A stretch of DNA of 64,000 nt, from the NCBI GenBank assembly GCA_029975555.1, contig JARKOY010000074.1, positions 1 to 64,000 of the forward strand, in the 5' to 3' direction. Position numbers and translations under genes: made by a program. Below are positions 52,740 through 61,285 of the stretch, piece by piece. The stretch's first letter is position 1, and the number at the start of each line of letters is the position of its first letter. The notes under the pieces were generated by a model, which saw nothing but the letters and a program-made list of their open reading frames with translations, was not told the origin of the DNA and made no database searches. Source of the DNA: Spirochaetia bacterium. GTDB taxonomy: Bacteria > Spirochaetota > Spirochaetia > Treponematales > Rectinemataceae.

Positions 52740-54720
52740 CACCCACCCCTTTCTGGGGTTTGCAGTCGGAGATCCGGAGAGGATCCCGCTCACCAAAGAG
52801 ACGCTTCCCTCCCCGGAAGCAGTGCAGATGGCTGCACGCTCGCTTATTCTGTCCGCATCGGGTTGGCGCAAGACCTTCGCGGACCCAGCCGCCGACGGCC
52901 CGTACGCCCCCTGGGATTCGGGCCACAGCCCGGAAAACTCTCTTGCGCGGGGGCTCTGCCCCGCAGACACCGTCGTCGTCGCAGGCATGGCCATCGTCTT
53001 CTCTTCATTCATCAAAGAGCGGTGCATCGAAGAAACCAAGAGAGGCCGGCACCCAGTCGTGCTGCTCGGCATCGACACGCGTCCCACGGGCCCCGCGATC
53101 GCCGACGTCTTTGCACGCGTGCTCACGGGAGAGGGGTGCGAAGTGCGATATCTGTTCATCGTGCCGGCGCCCGAGATCATGGCGTATTCCGCGCAGACGA
53201 CGAACCTGCCACCCGAACACGAATTCCACTCGGACGGCTTCGCCTATATCTCCGCGAGCCACAATCCCCCGGGGCACAACGGCCTCAAGTTCGGCCTCGG
53301 CGGAGGGGTGTTGACGGGAGCGCAGATAGCCCCCCTCATCGCGGCATTCAGAGCCTTCATCGCAGATCCAGCCGCCCCGGAACTCGCCCTCGCGGCGATC
53401 AAAAAGGCCGAGCCCCACGAGCTTGCGGCGTGCTACGGGAAGGTTGCACACTGGAAGCGTCATTCGCAGTCGGCCTACATGCTCCTCGCGCACCGCATCT
53501 TCACCGATGAGCCCGCGTTGGACGCCCAAGAAAAAATGCTGTCGGAGATCGCGGCCGCCTGCGCCGAGCGCCCCCTCGGCGTCGTCGCGGAGCTCAACGG
53601 CTCGGCCCGCACCCAGAGCATCGATGTCGACTGGCTCTCGGCCCTCGGCATCCAGGTCAACGTGCTCAACGCCGAACCGGGGACCTTTGCCCACCGCATC
53701 GTGCCCGAACACGACTCCCTCCACGACTGCTGTGAGGCGCTGCAAAGAGCCCACGCGGAGAACGGCATCTATGCCCTCGGATACGTGCCCGACTGCGACG
53801 GAGACCGCGGCAACCTCGTGTACTACAGCAGAACGCTGCAGAGGGCCCTTCCCCTCGAGGCGCAGCAGGTGTTCGCGCTCGTCTGCCTGTCGGAGCTCGC
53901 ATATCTGCGGTGGCGAGGCGAGGCGCGGCCGATTGCGGTGGTCGTCAACGATGCGACGAGCATGCGCATCGAGGCGATCGCCGGGGCATTCGGCGCAAGG
54001 GTTTTCCGCGCCGAGACGGGCGAGGCCAACGTGGTCTCGTGTGCGGAAAAGCTCCGTGCGGAAGGCTGGGTCGTGCGCATTCTCGGCGAAGGCTCGAACG
54101 GCGGCAACATCACCCATCCCTCGAAGGTGCGCGACCCGCTCTCCACGCTCGGCTCGATGATCCGGCTTTTGCGTCTGGGCAACGCGGCGCGGGGCACGAC
54201 ATGCTTCAATCTTTGGCTCGATGCCATCGGAACCCCCGAGCGATACAGGCAGGACTACGATCTCGACGATGTGATCGCAAGCCTGCCCGTCTGGGCCACG
54301 ACCAGCGCGTTCGAGCCCTACGCCGCCCTCAGGGTCGCCGCCGACGACAAAATTGCCCTGAAACATGCCTATCGGCGCCTTTTTCTCGACGCGTGGCCAC
54401 AGGTACTGCCTGCATTGGAGAGACGCTTGGGCGTCGCTTCATGGAAGGCCTTCGCCTCGCTCGGCCCTGACGAATACGAAATAGGCCCCGATTTTGGAGC
54501 CTCAAAGAACGGAGGCCTCAGGATCGTTCTCTATGACGTTCGGGGAGAAGCACGCGCATTTCTCTGGATGCGGGCATCGGGGACAGAGCCCGTGTTCCGC
54601 ATCGGCGTCGACATCAGGGGCGGCACGAACGAGGACGAGGCGTGGCTGCGCAGCTGGCACGCAGACTTGGTGAACAAGGCTGATCTCCTTGTCTCCCACT
54701 CACAGAATGTTGTAGGATAA
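52729..54720 (+). CDS. Phosphoglucomutase/phosphomannomutase family
   Basis: A 663-residue alpha-D-phosphohexomutase. The catalytic phospho-Ser is in ISASHNPPGHNGLKFG, the Mg site is DCDGDRGN, sugar binding is at EGSNGGN, and the phosphate loop is RASGTEPVFRIGVD. It is longer than usual (about 460-580), like the spirochaetal type. It interconverts hexose 1- and 6-phosphates for glycogen or envelope sugars. The ATG at 52729 follows AGGAG. The PUR gene follows after 20 nt. Confidence 0.92.
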   Translation: MSLITHPFLGFAVGDPERIPLTKETLPSPEAVQMAARSLILSASGWRKTFADPAADGPYAPWDSGHSPENSLARGLCPADTVVVAGMAIVFSSFIKERCIEETKRGRHPVVLLGIDTRPTGPAIADVFARVLTGEGCEVRYLFIVPAPEIMAYSAQTTNLPPEHEFHSDGFAYISASHNPPGHNGLKFGLGGGVLTGAQIAPLIAAFRAFIADPAAPELALAAIKKAEPHELAACYGKVAHWKRHSQSAYMLLAHRIFTDEPALDAQEKMLSEIAAACAERPLGVVAELNGSARTQSIDVDWLSALGIQVNVLNAEPGTFAHRIVPEHDSLHDCCEALQRAHAENGIYALGYVPDCDGDRGNLVYYSRTLQRALPLEAQQVFALVCLSELAYLRWRGEARPIAVVVNDATSMRIEAIAGAFGARVFRAETGEANVVSCAEKLRAEGWVVRILGEGSNGGNITHPSKVRDPLSTLGSMIRLLRLGNAARGTTCFNLWLDAIGTPERYRQDYDLDDVIASLPVWATTSAFEPYAALRVAADDKIALKHAYRRLFLDAWPQVLPALERRLGVASWKAFASLGPDEYEIGPDFGASKNGGLRIVLYDVRGEARAFLWMRASGTEPVFRIGVDIRGGTNEDEAWLRSWHADLVNKADLLVSHSQNVVG

Positions 54721-54740
54721 CGCGATTCAAAGGAGTATCG

Positions 54741-55127
54741 ATGGGTATTCGCGGTGAATTGTTCTCCACGAGATTCAGTTGCGAAGGGAGAACATATTTT
54801 TTCAACGTCAAAGAAAACAGGAACGGCGACATCTTTCTGTCCGTGGTAGAGAGCAAACCGACCGAGACCGAAACCTACGACCGGCGCTCCATTGTAGTAT
54901 TTCAAGAGAACATGGAGGGCTTCATGCGGGCGATGAGGACTGCGGCTGGCTATATGGAGAAGGCGTGCTCACGGCAGAAACATGAGCCGGCCCCCCAGCA
55001 GCCGGTGCGGGTCCGCACCGGACACCGCGAGACGGGGGCTACGGCGCGCCGCATCGTCATACGGAAAAAGGCTCAGCCCTCCGATCCCTCTGAATCAAAA
55101 GAGTCAAAGAGCAAAGAGCTGGGTTGA
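54741..55127 (+). CDS. PUR-alpha-like single-stranded nucleic-acid-binding protein
   Basis: A 128-residue protein. Residues 1-75 form one PUR domain (DUF3276), with GELFSTRFSCEGRTYFFNVK and the NGDIFLSVVESK strand pair ending in a helix. In Borrelia the homologue (BpuR) binds RNA and DNA and regulates gene expression. The tail (about 85-128) is basic, then Ser/Lys/Glu-rich (PSDPSESKESKSKELG). The final 55 bp overlap the 3' end of RNase HII on the other strand. The ribosome binding site is AAAGGAG. Confidence 0.9.
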   Translation: MGIRGELFSTRFSCEGRTYFFNVKENRNGDIFLSVVESKPTETETYDRRSIVVFQENMEGFMRAMRTAAGYMEKACSRQKHEPAPQQPVRVRTGHRETGATARRIVIRKKAQPSDPSESKESKSKELG

Positions 55128-55741
55128 GCCAGGAGCTGAAACCCCTGCCGGTGAAATCTGGACGGTCCGCAGCGCTCGATCGCTTTTCGGTGCGCCTTGG
55201 TCGGGTATCCCTTGTGTCTCCCAAAGCCGTATTCGGGCATGAGCTCGTCGAGGCGGCACATGAGGTGGTCCCGGGCTACTTTTGCTAAGATCGATGCTGC
55301 CATCACCGCAGGGACAAGGCTGTCGGCCTTTGGCATCGTCGCAGCCTCGACGTAGGTCCCGTTCATCCACAGGTTCGGCGCGAAGATGCCGTCCACCACC
55401 ACAAGCGCAGGCCTCCGCGTGAGCCCCGCGAACGCCCTCTCCATCGCGCGCAGACTCGCCACGAGAATATTGGAGCGTTCGATCTCTTCGACCGTAGCCC
55501 AGCCGACGGCCCAGTCGATCGCCCCCTCCACGATCGCCCGATAGGCATCTTCGCGCCGCCGGGCGCTCATCCTCTTCGAGTCGTCGAGCAGCTCAAACGG
55601 AAAATCCGGCGGCAGCATAGCCGCAGCCGCCGCGACGGGGCCGGCCAGCGGCCCTCTTCCCGCTTCGTCCAGCCCGCACACGAGCTCAACGGGCACACCA
55701 AGCACTGCGTCGAACGTACAAAAATGGATCGATTTCTTCAT
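55073..55741 (-). CDS. rnhB: Ribonuclease HII
   Basis: A 222-residue enzyme that cuts the RNA strand of RNA-DNA hybrids. Catalytic acids are in CGLDEAGRGPLAGP (Asp, Glu), VVVDGIF (Asp) and the ILAKVARDHLM region (Asp). LLDDSKRMSARRRE and YGFGRHKGYPTKAH are family blocks. The start ATG at 55741 overlaps the stop of the acetyltransferase gene upstream by 4 nt. Its tail is Ser/Asp/Gly-rich and overlaps the PUR gene tail to tail by 55 bp. Confidence 0.94.
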   Translation of the reverse strand: MKKSIHFCTFDAVLGVPVELVCGLDEAGRGPLAGPVAAAAAMLPPDFPFELLDDSKRMSARRREDAYRAIVEGAIDWAVGWATVEEIERSNILVASLRAMERAFAGLTRRPALVVVDGIFAPNLWMNGTYVEAATMPKADSLVPAVMAASILAKVARDHLMCRLDELMPEYGFGRHKGYPTKAHRKAIERCGPSRFHRQGFQLLAQPSSLLFDSFDSEGSEG

Positions 55742-56592
55742 GACAGGCGCCTCGTCCCCCTCGTACTCATACCATAGTCGCCGACAGGCCGAAAGCCCGC
55801 ACGCCGATACACACTGATCGCCGGAACGTTCTCAGGCCGCACGAAGAGCACCGGGTCTCGCTGCTCCTCCTTGATCCTGCGCAACAGATGAAACAGTACG
55901 GCCTTTCCGACTCCCTTCGAACGGTATGCGGGCTTTACATAAAACCCGCCGATCTGATCGTAGAAATACCCGCGCGCGTTCGTGTTGACTTTGCCTATAG
56001 GCTCGTCGCCGCAAAAAGCTATGACGACCATCTGCCGTTCCAACAGCGATTGGATTCTCGCCACGGTCTCCGATCGTGTGGGTTTGAGATTGAGTTCCTC
56101 ACGCTCATACGCCATCTGGAGCGAAAGCAGCGCATCGAGATCATCTGCCCCTGCCTCTCTGACCTCGATGCGCGCATCGGTGGGAGGAAAGACCATGTCC
56201 ATGCTGCTCGCGCGCATGAGCAGGTACGACCGATCCAGCCACCCTGCTCCGCCGAGCGCCGAAACGACGCGCCTGACGTCGTCCAGGGGGCCAGAGACTC
56301 TGGGCACAGCATCCTGGCGTCTGAGCATCCTCGCAAGTTCATGGTCTTCCTGGGTGGAATCCGGCAACAGCACACAGAGCGCCCCATCGGAATCCGCCAC
56401 GGCAAGACCATCGATGCGGCCGGGAGCGACTATTCCAGGAATGTGGATATAGACTGAAAAAAACTCCCGCAATGCAGGGTTCGACAAGTACAGACGCAGA
56501 TTTTCAGAGGCTCGCACGCAGCGGAATTCGTGTTCGCAGAGAAAGCGGCGGACGGCCTGTTCATAGGCGACCCTGCACTCGTCGACCCACAT
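55738..56592 (-). CDS. GNAT-family N-acetyltransferase
   Basis: A 284-residue protein. The C-terminal 140 residues form a GNAT domain: IEVREAGADDLDALLSLQMA, then the acetyl-CoA loop YVKPAYRSKGVGKAVLFHLL (RxxGxG/A) and VPAISVYRRAGF. The N-terminal 140 residues are a poorly conserved partner domain seen in some GNAT proteins. The substrate is unknown. The ATG at 56592 lies 10 nt after the trxB stop; rnhB overlaps its end by 4 nt. Confidence 0.85.
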   Translation of the reverse strand: MWVDECRVAYEQAVRRFLCEHEFRCVRASENLRLYLSNPALREFFSVYIHIPGIVAPGRIDGLAVADSDGALCVLLPDSTQEDHELARMLRRQDAVPRVSGPLDDVRRVVSALGGAGWLDRSYLLMRASSMDMVFPPTDARIEVREAGADDLDALLSLQMAYEREELNLKPTRSETVARIQSLLERQMVVIAFCGDEPIGKVNTNARGYFYDQIGGFYVKPAYRSKGVGKAVLFHLLRRIKEEQRDPVLFVRPENVPAISVYRRAGFRPVGDYGMSTRGTRRLS

Positions 56593-56602
56593 GCCGGTCG
56601 CC

Positions 56603-57550
56603 TCAGCGGTAGGCCTGCCCCCTCTGCTCGTCGATATAGTTCGCCGCCGAGTGCGCGGCGATGGCACCATCTGCCGCCGCAGTGACGAGCTGGCGGAATG
56701 GGGTGGCCCTCACGTCGCCCGCCGCGAAGAGGCCCGGAATACTCGACTGCATGCCGCAGTCGGTGAGGATATACCCCGCCTCATCCATCTGAAGCCCCAT
56801 GTCGGAGAGAAAGCCCGTCTGGGGATTGGAACCGATAAAGACAAAGACCGCATCAAAAGGCTCCTCGACAACTTCGTGGGTCTCCACATGTTCCAGCACG
56901 ACCGAACGGAGCTTCGTGTCGCCCCGTATCTCTCTTGCGATGGTGTTGAATCGGACCTCTATCGAGGGGTTGCTGAGCACGCGCTGGGCGAGCGCCTTCT
57001 GGGCCCGAAAGCGGTCGCGGCGGTGGATCATGACGATCTTGTCCGAAAGCTTAGACAGGTAGGTAGCCTCGTCGCAGGCGGCATCGCCACCTCCGACCAC
57101 GAGCATGCGCTTGCCCTTGAAGAAGGGCCCGTCGCAGGTGGCGCAGTATGAAACGCCTTTGCCGATAAACTCCTCTTCGCCGGGAATCCCCAGGTGTCGG
57201 TGCTTCGCCCCTGTGGCGACGAGCACGGTGAGGCTCTCGATGGGGCCGCTGCTCGTCTCGATGACGAAGCCTCCGTTTTCTTTGCGCACCTTCGAAACGC
57301 TCGCCTCCAAGAAAGCACTGCCGAAGCGTTCGGCCTGTGCGCGCATGCGTTCGGAGAAATCATAGCCGTTGATGGGCTCCACGATGCCCGGATAATTCTC
57401 AAGCGTATCGATGAGAAGAGCCTGTCCCCCAGGGGCCATCTCTTCGATGACGAGCGTCTTCATGTTGGCGCGGGCGCCGTACTGGGCCGCCGCAAGGCCG
57501 GCAGCGCCGGCGCCGATGATGGTAAAATCGTAGCGTTGGTTCATCCCCAT
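56603..57550 (-). CDS. trxB: Thioredoxin reductase
   Basis: A 315-residue FAD/NADPH enzyme. It has the FAD motif IIGAGAAGLAAAQYGARA, the redox disulfide YCATCDGPFF, the NADPH motif VVGGGDAACDEATYLS and the C-terminal IPGLFAAGDVRATPFRQLV. It keeps thioredoxin reduced. The ATG at 57550 (or 57544) follows AAGGAG. It starts the trxB-GNAT-rnhB unit; a TATAAT (57567-57562) is the probable -10. Confidence 0.96.
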   Translation of the reverse strand: MGMNQRYDFTIIGAGAAGLAAAQYGARANMKTLVIEEMAPGGQALLIDTLENYPGIVEPINGYDFSERMRAQAERFGSAFLEASVSKVRKENGGFVIETSSGPIESLTVLVATGAKHRHLGIPGEEEFIGKGVSYCATCDGPFFKGKRMLVVGGGDAACDEATYLSKLSDKIVMIHRRDRFRAQKALAQRVLSNPSIEVRFNTIAREIRGDTKLRSVVLEHVETHEVVEEPFDAVFVFIGSNPQTGFLSDMGLQMDEAGYILTDCGMQSSIPGLFAAGDVRATPFRQLVTAAADGAIAAHSAANYIDEQRGQAYR

Positions 57551-57574
57551 GCTCCTTCAGGATTATATACGCTA

Positions 57575-57600
57575 AATATATATAATTTAATATATATAAT
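57575..57600. repeat. AT-rich direct repeat between trxB and the kinase gene
   Basis: AATATATATAAT occurs twice (57575-57586 and 57589-57600), separated by TT. It is striking against GC-rich surroundings. It may act as an UP-like or easily melted element before trxB. Confidence 0.7.
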
Positions 57601-59045
57601 CAAGTATATGTACCAAGCCTCAAACGACAGCGTTCATGAGGGCTTTTCCCTTCGAGCACCTCGAAGCTCGCGCCCGCATGGTGCAGCAGCGCGCGCATTA
57701 TGGGGGAATCGGCCCTCTTCAAAATGCCTTCGCCCTCCACCTCCAGCTCGCGGCATCGATCCTCTGTGCTGCCGAAGGCAAGCGTTACGGTGAGCTCGCC
57801 TCGTTTCTCGTACGCAGCCTGATACGCGCCTCCCAGCAATTCGAGGAGCGCAAGCGAGAGCGGCACGAGACGATCCGGGTCGAGCGGACAGTCGTCGGCG
57901 GAGAACCGCAGGTGCACCGTCGACCCCACCGTCTCGAGCGCTTCTTCCGCTGCACGGCAGAATTGAGCGAAAAAGTCCCGGGCACTCACTCGATCCACCT
58001 CTTCCGACTGGTAGAGCGCTTCGTGGACGAGGGCGATACTCTTGATCTGCGCCTCGAGCTCTCTGAGCACCCCGCTCGACGCCTGTGCACCTCCGGCTGG
58101 CTGAAGGTCTTCCGCCTGCTGCAGGTGGACCAGGCTCGCCACGAGCTGCAGGTTCGTCTTGACGCGGTGATGGATCTCGCGCAAAAGCCGCTCCTTCGTG
58201 GCCAGCGAATCTTCAAGGCTCTGCTGATAGAAGTGCATCGCGCTCACATCGTGCACCACGCCGATGGTCTGAGGATTCCGCCCGACCACCTCAGACAGCA
58301 GGGGAACGTCGAGATGCCTCTCCCCATAGGCGTTCACGAGGCCGTACACGATGTGTCCGTCCTTGTGGACGAGCCTCACTTCGAGGTCCCTGGTCATGCG
58401 CTGGCCAGACCTGCGCTCATCGAACAATTTGGGCGGGGTGTCCGGGAATTTGTTTGCCTGGTGTATTTTCTCCACCACAATCTCGCGCGAGATGTTCGGT
58501 TTGTCCTCAGGATGAATGATGATGCTGAAATGCCTGCCTATCAGTTCCGAAGGTTCATAGCCCAGCAAGCCTACCGAGTCATTCAAATATATGAAGTTGC
58601 CGCGCTCATCGAGTATGTAGACAATGTCCGGCACGGAGGAGAGGAGCGTCCGCAGTTGGCTATGGAGGGCGTTGACGATGGTCCGAGGGGCAAGCGCAGC
58701 ATCCCTTGCGGCGCAGACTTGGTGCGCTGCGGCGTAGGCGGCGGCCGGAGAGGCGCGCGCCGGCAACACCCGCACCAGGGGGGAGGTCTCTATGCCTCTT
58801 CGGCATGTGCCCTGACTCCCCAGGACGACCAGGGCCAGGGGAAGTTCCAAAAGCGCGCGGGCCTCCTCGGCGTCGAGCAGCGCCGCCTCGGCGATTATGC
58901 ATTCACAAGCACCGGGGGCCGCAGTCTTGTCTCTTTCGAAGATCTCGACGCTCGCGCCCCGCCTGATCAAGAATTGCATAAATTTTTCTCGCCTTTCCCG
59001 ATCGGACATGAGGAGCGCAAGAGATCTGACGGACGGCTCGGCCAT
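57600..59045 (-). CDS. PAS sensor histidine kinase (HisKA_2 type) with degenerate ATPase domain
   Basis: A 481-residue protein. The N-terminal 120 residues are unassigned, perhaps a receiver-like fold. A PAS domain follows (SSVPDIVYILDERGNFIYLN, GRHFSIIIHPED). Then comes a HisKA_2 box, LLREIHHRVKTNLQLVASL, with the phospho-acceptor His. In the ATPase domain the N-box Asn is missing (VPLSLALLELLGGAYQAAYE) and the Gly-rich boxes are hard to find, so ATP binding may be lost. No membrane helix and no response regulator gene are linked. The ATG at 59045 is set by a -10 box 6 nt upstream. Confidence 0.82.
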   Translation of the reverse strand: MAEPSVRSLALLMSDRERREKFMQFLIRRGASVEIFERDKTAAPGACECIIAEAALLDAEEARALLELPLALVVLGSQGTCRRGIETSPLVRVLPARASPAAAYAAAHQVCAARDAALAPRTIVNALHSQLRTLLSSVPDIVYILDERGNFIYLNDSVGLLGYEPSELIGRHFSIIIHPEDKPNISREIVVEKIHQANKFPDTPPKLFDERRSGQRMTRDLEVRLVHKDGHIVYGLVNAYGERHLDVPLLSEVVGRNPQTIGVVHDVSAMHFYQQSLEDSLATKERLLREIHHRVKTNLQLVASLVHLQQAEDLQPAGGAQASSGVLRELEAQIKSIALVHEALYQSEEVDRVSARDFFAQFCRAAEEALETVGSTVHLRFSADDCPLDPDRLVPLSLALLELLGGAYQAAYEKRGELTVTLAFGSTEDRCRELEVEGEGILKRADSPIMRALLHHAGASFEVLEGKSPHERCRLRLGTYT

Positions 59046-59057
59046 GACTTCATAGTA
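59046..59057 (-). promoter_or_regulatory. -10 element of a leaderless kinase transcript
   Basis: TACTAT (59057-59052, minus strand), then six bases GAAGTC, then the ATG at 59045. The nearest AGGAG is too far upstream for ribosome binding. Confidence 0.6.
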
Positions 59058-59091
59058 GAAAAGGGCTCCTGTTGCGTCAATATGCACCGAA

Positions 59092-59105
59092 TGCTAGGAT
59101 GGATC
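59092..59105 (+). promoter_or_regulatory. Extended -10 promoter of the PHP phosphatase gene
   Basis: TGCTAGGAT (TAGGAT at 59095-59100), then five bases GGATC, then the ATG at 59106. It is divergent from the kinase promoter; the two start codons are only 60 bp apart. Confidence 0.55.
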
Positions 59106-59972
59106 ATGGCCTTCAGTTTTCACACTCACACCACATTCTGCGATGGTAAGGCAGACGCAGCGACAATGGCGCGCGCCGCCTTCGAGCACCATTACACGCA
59201 CCTGGGTTTCTCCGCCCACGCGCCGGTGCCGATCAAGACGCGGTGGAATCTGCCGTGGGCGAGGGCAGAAGCCTACGTGGCCACGGTGCGCGCACTTGCG
59301 CAAGAATATGCTCCTAGGGGAATGAAGATATTCCTAGGCCTTGAGACGGACTATGCGCCCGGAATTACGATGCCGGATGAACCGGCCTATGGATCTTTCC
59401 ACCTCGACTTCAGCATCGGCTCGGTCCACTACATCACGGCTCCAGGCGAAGCCTCTTTCACGGTAGACGAACCTGAAGAACAGTTCGCATCCAAGGTCCG
59501 CGCCTGGGCGCCGGACGGCGATTACAGAAAAATATGGAAGCGGTACTGGCGCTACATGGCCGAGATGATCGAGCGCGGAGGATTCGACATAATCGGACAC
59601 TTCGATCTCGTCAAGAAGAATAATGCGGGCGGGCGCTGGTTCGACGAGGAGGACCCTGCCTACATCGATGCGGCCTTTCAAGCCGTGGACCTGGCGGCAG
59701 AAAAGGGGCTCATCGCAGAAATCAACACCGGGGGGCTGGCCCGCGGCAAACATCACGAGCCATATCCTTCGGCGCGTATCCTAAAGAGAATGCACGAGAG
59801 GGGCTTGAGAATAACCATAGGGGACGATGCCCATGCGCCCCAGCACATCGGAAACTATCAGCGCGTCGCGATCCATGCGGCACGAAATGCGGGGTTCACC
59901 TCGCTCTGGTACCTGGACGCGCCGGGCCTGTGGAAAGAAATTTCTCTCGATCAGGTCGAGAGCAGGCTCTAG
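59106..59972 (+). CDS. PHP-type histidinol-phosphatase-like protein
   Basis: A 288-residue PHP metallo-phosphatase of the HisJ/HisK type. Metal-binding motifs are FHTHTTFCDGKA (His pair), GFSAHAPVP, GLETDYAP (Glu), IGSVHYI (His), GHFDLVKK (His/Asp) and GDDAHAP (Asp/His), in the usual order. It probably hydrolyses histidinol-phosphate, though no other his gene is linked. An in-frame ATG at 59091 would lie inside the -10 box, so 59106 is preferred. Its stop overlaps the convergent dksA gene by 4 nt. Confidence 0.88.
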   Translation: MAFSFHTHTTFCDGKADAATMARAAFEHHYTHLGFSAHAPVPIKTRWNLPWARAEAYVATVRALAQEYAPRGMKIFLGLETDYAPGITMPDEPAYGSFHLDFSIGSVHYITAPGEASFTVDEPEEQFASKVRAWAPDGDYRKIWKRYWRYMAEMIERGGFDIIGHFDLVKKNNAGGRWFDEEDPAYIDAAFQAVDLAAEKGLIAEINTGGLARGKHHEPYPSARILKRMHERGLRITIGDDAHAPQHIGNYQRVAIHAARNAGFTSLWYLDAPGLWKEISLDQVESRL

Positions 59973-60325
59973 CGGTTCTTGCGCTCGTCGCTCTTTTGGC
60001 ACTCGACGCAGAGCACCGCATAGGGAATGGCCTCGAGCCGTTCCTGAGGTATCTTCTTGCCGCATTTCGCACAGAGGCCATAACGCCCCTGGTTGATCCG
60101 CAACAGTGCCGCTTCGATCGCACGGTAGCGTTTGAGGTCTTGGGAGCTGAGAGCTTCTATCATAATCCTGTCGACATCGTCGGATGCGATATCCGCCGAA
60201 TCCTTAGGATCGGTCTCAGAGAGCACTGTTCTGAGTTGCTCGTTTGACTCAGCGATGGTGTCTAAAATCTCCTGTCGCTGCGCGAGCAAGAGTTTCTTCA
60301 TTTTTTCGATGAAGGCATTCTCCAT
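59969..60325 (-). CDS. DksA/TraR-family zinc-finger regulator
   Basis: A 118-residue protein. It has a long N-terminal coiled-coil ([20 protein letters not shown]) and a C-terminal four-Cys zinc finger ([20 protein letters not shown] then CVEC). Members bind the RNA polymerase secondary channel and tune rRNA and stress promoters. The ATG at 60325 follows GGGGGAGAG; a longer frame is rejected. A TTGACA promoter lies about 50-80 bp upstream. Confidence 0.9.
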   Translation of the reverse strand: MENAFIEKMKKLLLAQRQEILDTIAESNEQLRTVLSETDPKDSADIASDDVDRIMIEALSSQDLKRYRAIEAALLRINQGRYGLCAKCGKKIPQERLEAIPYAVLCVECQKSDERKNR

Positions 60326-60376
60326 CTCTCTCCCCCTCATCAAATGCTGGCATCCACCAGCTAACAATGGATGGGC

Positions 60377-60405
60377 ACAATGCATCACATTGTCAAAAAT
60401 GTCAA
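60377..60405 (-). promoter_or_regulatory. Promoter of the DksA-like gene
   Basis: Read leftward: TTGACA (60405-60400), 17-bp spacer, CATTGT (60382-60377; 3 of 6 match). A second TTGACA (60396-60391) overlaps and could serve an alternative start. Confidence 0.45.
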
Positions 60406-60440
60406 GATGTGCAGGCAGCCACACCACAGCCCTCATCGTG

Positions 60441-60469
60441 TTGACATTCGATGCATTGGCTCATACTAT
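60441..60469 (+). promoter_or_regulatory. Promoter of infA
   Basis: Perfect -35 TTGACA (60441-60446), 17-bp spacer, -10 TACTAT (60464-60469). Start point near 60476, leader about 76 nt. It is the best consensus promoter in the window, as fits a highly expressed translation gene. Confidence 0.85.
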
Positions 60470-60551
60470 TTCACCAGAGCACAGGGTGCAAGAGAGGGCT
60501 TGTGCCCCGAATGCGGATCAAAATCTGATCATTTTTCGTATAGGAGTATCT

Positions 60552-60770
60552 GTGGCTAAAGAAGAAGCGATCGAAGTGGAGGGCATAGTCCGGGAGGCTC
60601 TCCCCAACACGATGTTTCGTGTGGAGTTGGCGAACGGGCATGTCATTCTTGCCCATCTTTCAGGCAAGATGCGCAAGCACTACATTCGGATTGTGCCTGG
60701 TGACAAAGTAAAAGTTGGTCTTTCTCCCTATGATCTGAACCGAGGACGAATTATTTACCGCGAGAAATAG
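60552..60770 (+). CDS. infA: Translation initiation factor IF-1
   Basis: A 72-residue S1/OB-fold protein that binds the ribosomal A site during initiation. It starts at a GTG (read as Met) with TAGGAG 6 nt upstream: [20 protein letters not shown]. The middle [20 protein letters not shown] and the end [20 protein letters not shown] are canonical IF-1. It ends 2 nt before the convergent Smr gene. Confidence 0.96.
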   Translation: MAKEEAIEVEGIVREALPNTMFRVELANGHVILAHLSGKMRKHYIRIVPGDKVKVGLSPYDLNRGRIIYREK

Positions 60771-60772
60771 CC

Positions 60773-61285
60773 TCACCTGATGCGGACCCAGGTGGCTCCT
60801 CTTCCGCCATGCCGACCATCCGCAAAGCCGAATTCTCCCGCGTGTGGGTTGCGCTCGAGCTCTTCTCTCACGACATGCACTAATACCTGCGCATCCCGAG
60901 AATGATTTCCTTTTCCGTGGACGATGCTCACCTTCTCAAGCCCCTGGGCGGCACAGCGGTCGATGAAGGCCCGCAGGGCCTGGCGCGCCTCCGCCTCGCG
61001 CAGGCCGTGAAGGTCGAGCTCTGCCTGCGGCAACATCCGCTTGAATCGAGTATAGGCTGCAATCGTCTCCGCCTTGTCCTGATCGGCGGCCTCTCGTATT
61101 GAGGCGTCTTTGTCGGTGGTCCCGTGCTCATCGAGCCACTGCTCGAGGCTCTGCCGAACGCTGTCCGAGCCGGCCGGGGACTGATGCCCCTGGGGAGTGT
61201 CCTTCAGGATTTCCTCTGAATTCGAGGGTTTTTTGCGCGAATGCTGGCGCTTCTCCCACTGCTCGTAAATCGTGCCAAAATCCAT
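60773..61285 (-). CDS. Smr-domain protein
   Basis: About 170 residues. The C-terminal Smr domain has LDLHGLREAEARQALRAFID and VSIVHGKGNHS, then GRGATWVRIR. Smr domains act as nucleases or bind nucleic acid in mismatch repair or ribosome rescue. The N-terminal 80 residues are charged and probably flexible. The start is uncertain: ATG 61285 (MDFGTIYEQWEK) is preferred; ATG 61300 is possible. Neither has a Shine-Dalgarno site. Confidence 0.85.
   Translation of the reverse strand: MDFGTIYEQWEKRQHSRKKPSNSEEILKDTPQGHQSPAGSDSVRQSLEQWLDEHGTTDKDASIREAADQDKAETIAAYTRFKRMLPQAELDLHGLREAEARQALRAFIDRCAAQGLEKVSIVHGKGNHSRDAQVLVHVVREELERNPHAGEFGFADGRHGGRGATWVRIR

Noticed and set aside
57575-57600. AT-rich repeat as a replication origin or attachment site
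   Set aside because: Only two short copies, no DnaA boxes or integrase gene near; more likely a promoter-upstream element.
57636-59105. A long open frame in front of, and continuous with, the PHP phosphatase gene
   Set aside because: It is antisense to the PAS histidine kinase and has no protein-like motifs; homology to PHP proteins starts only at 59106.
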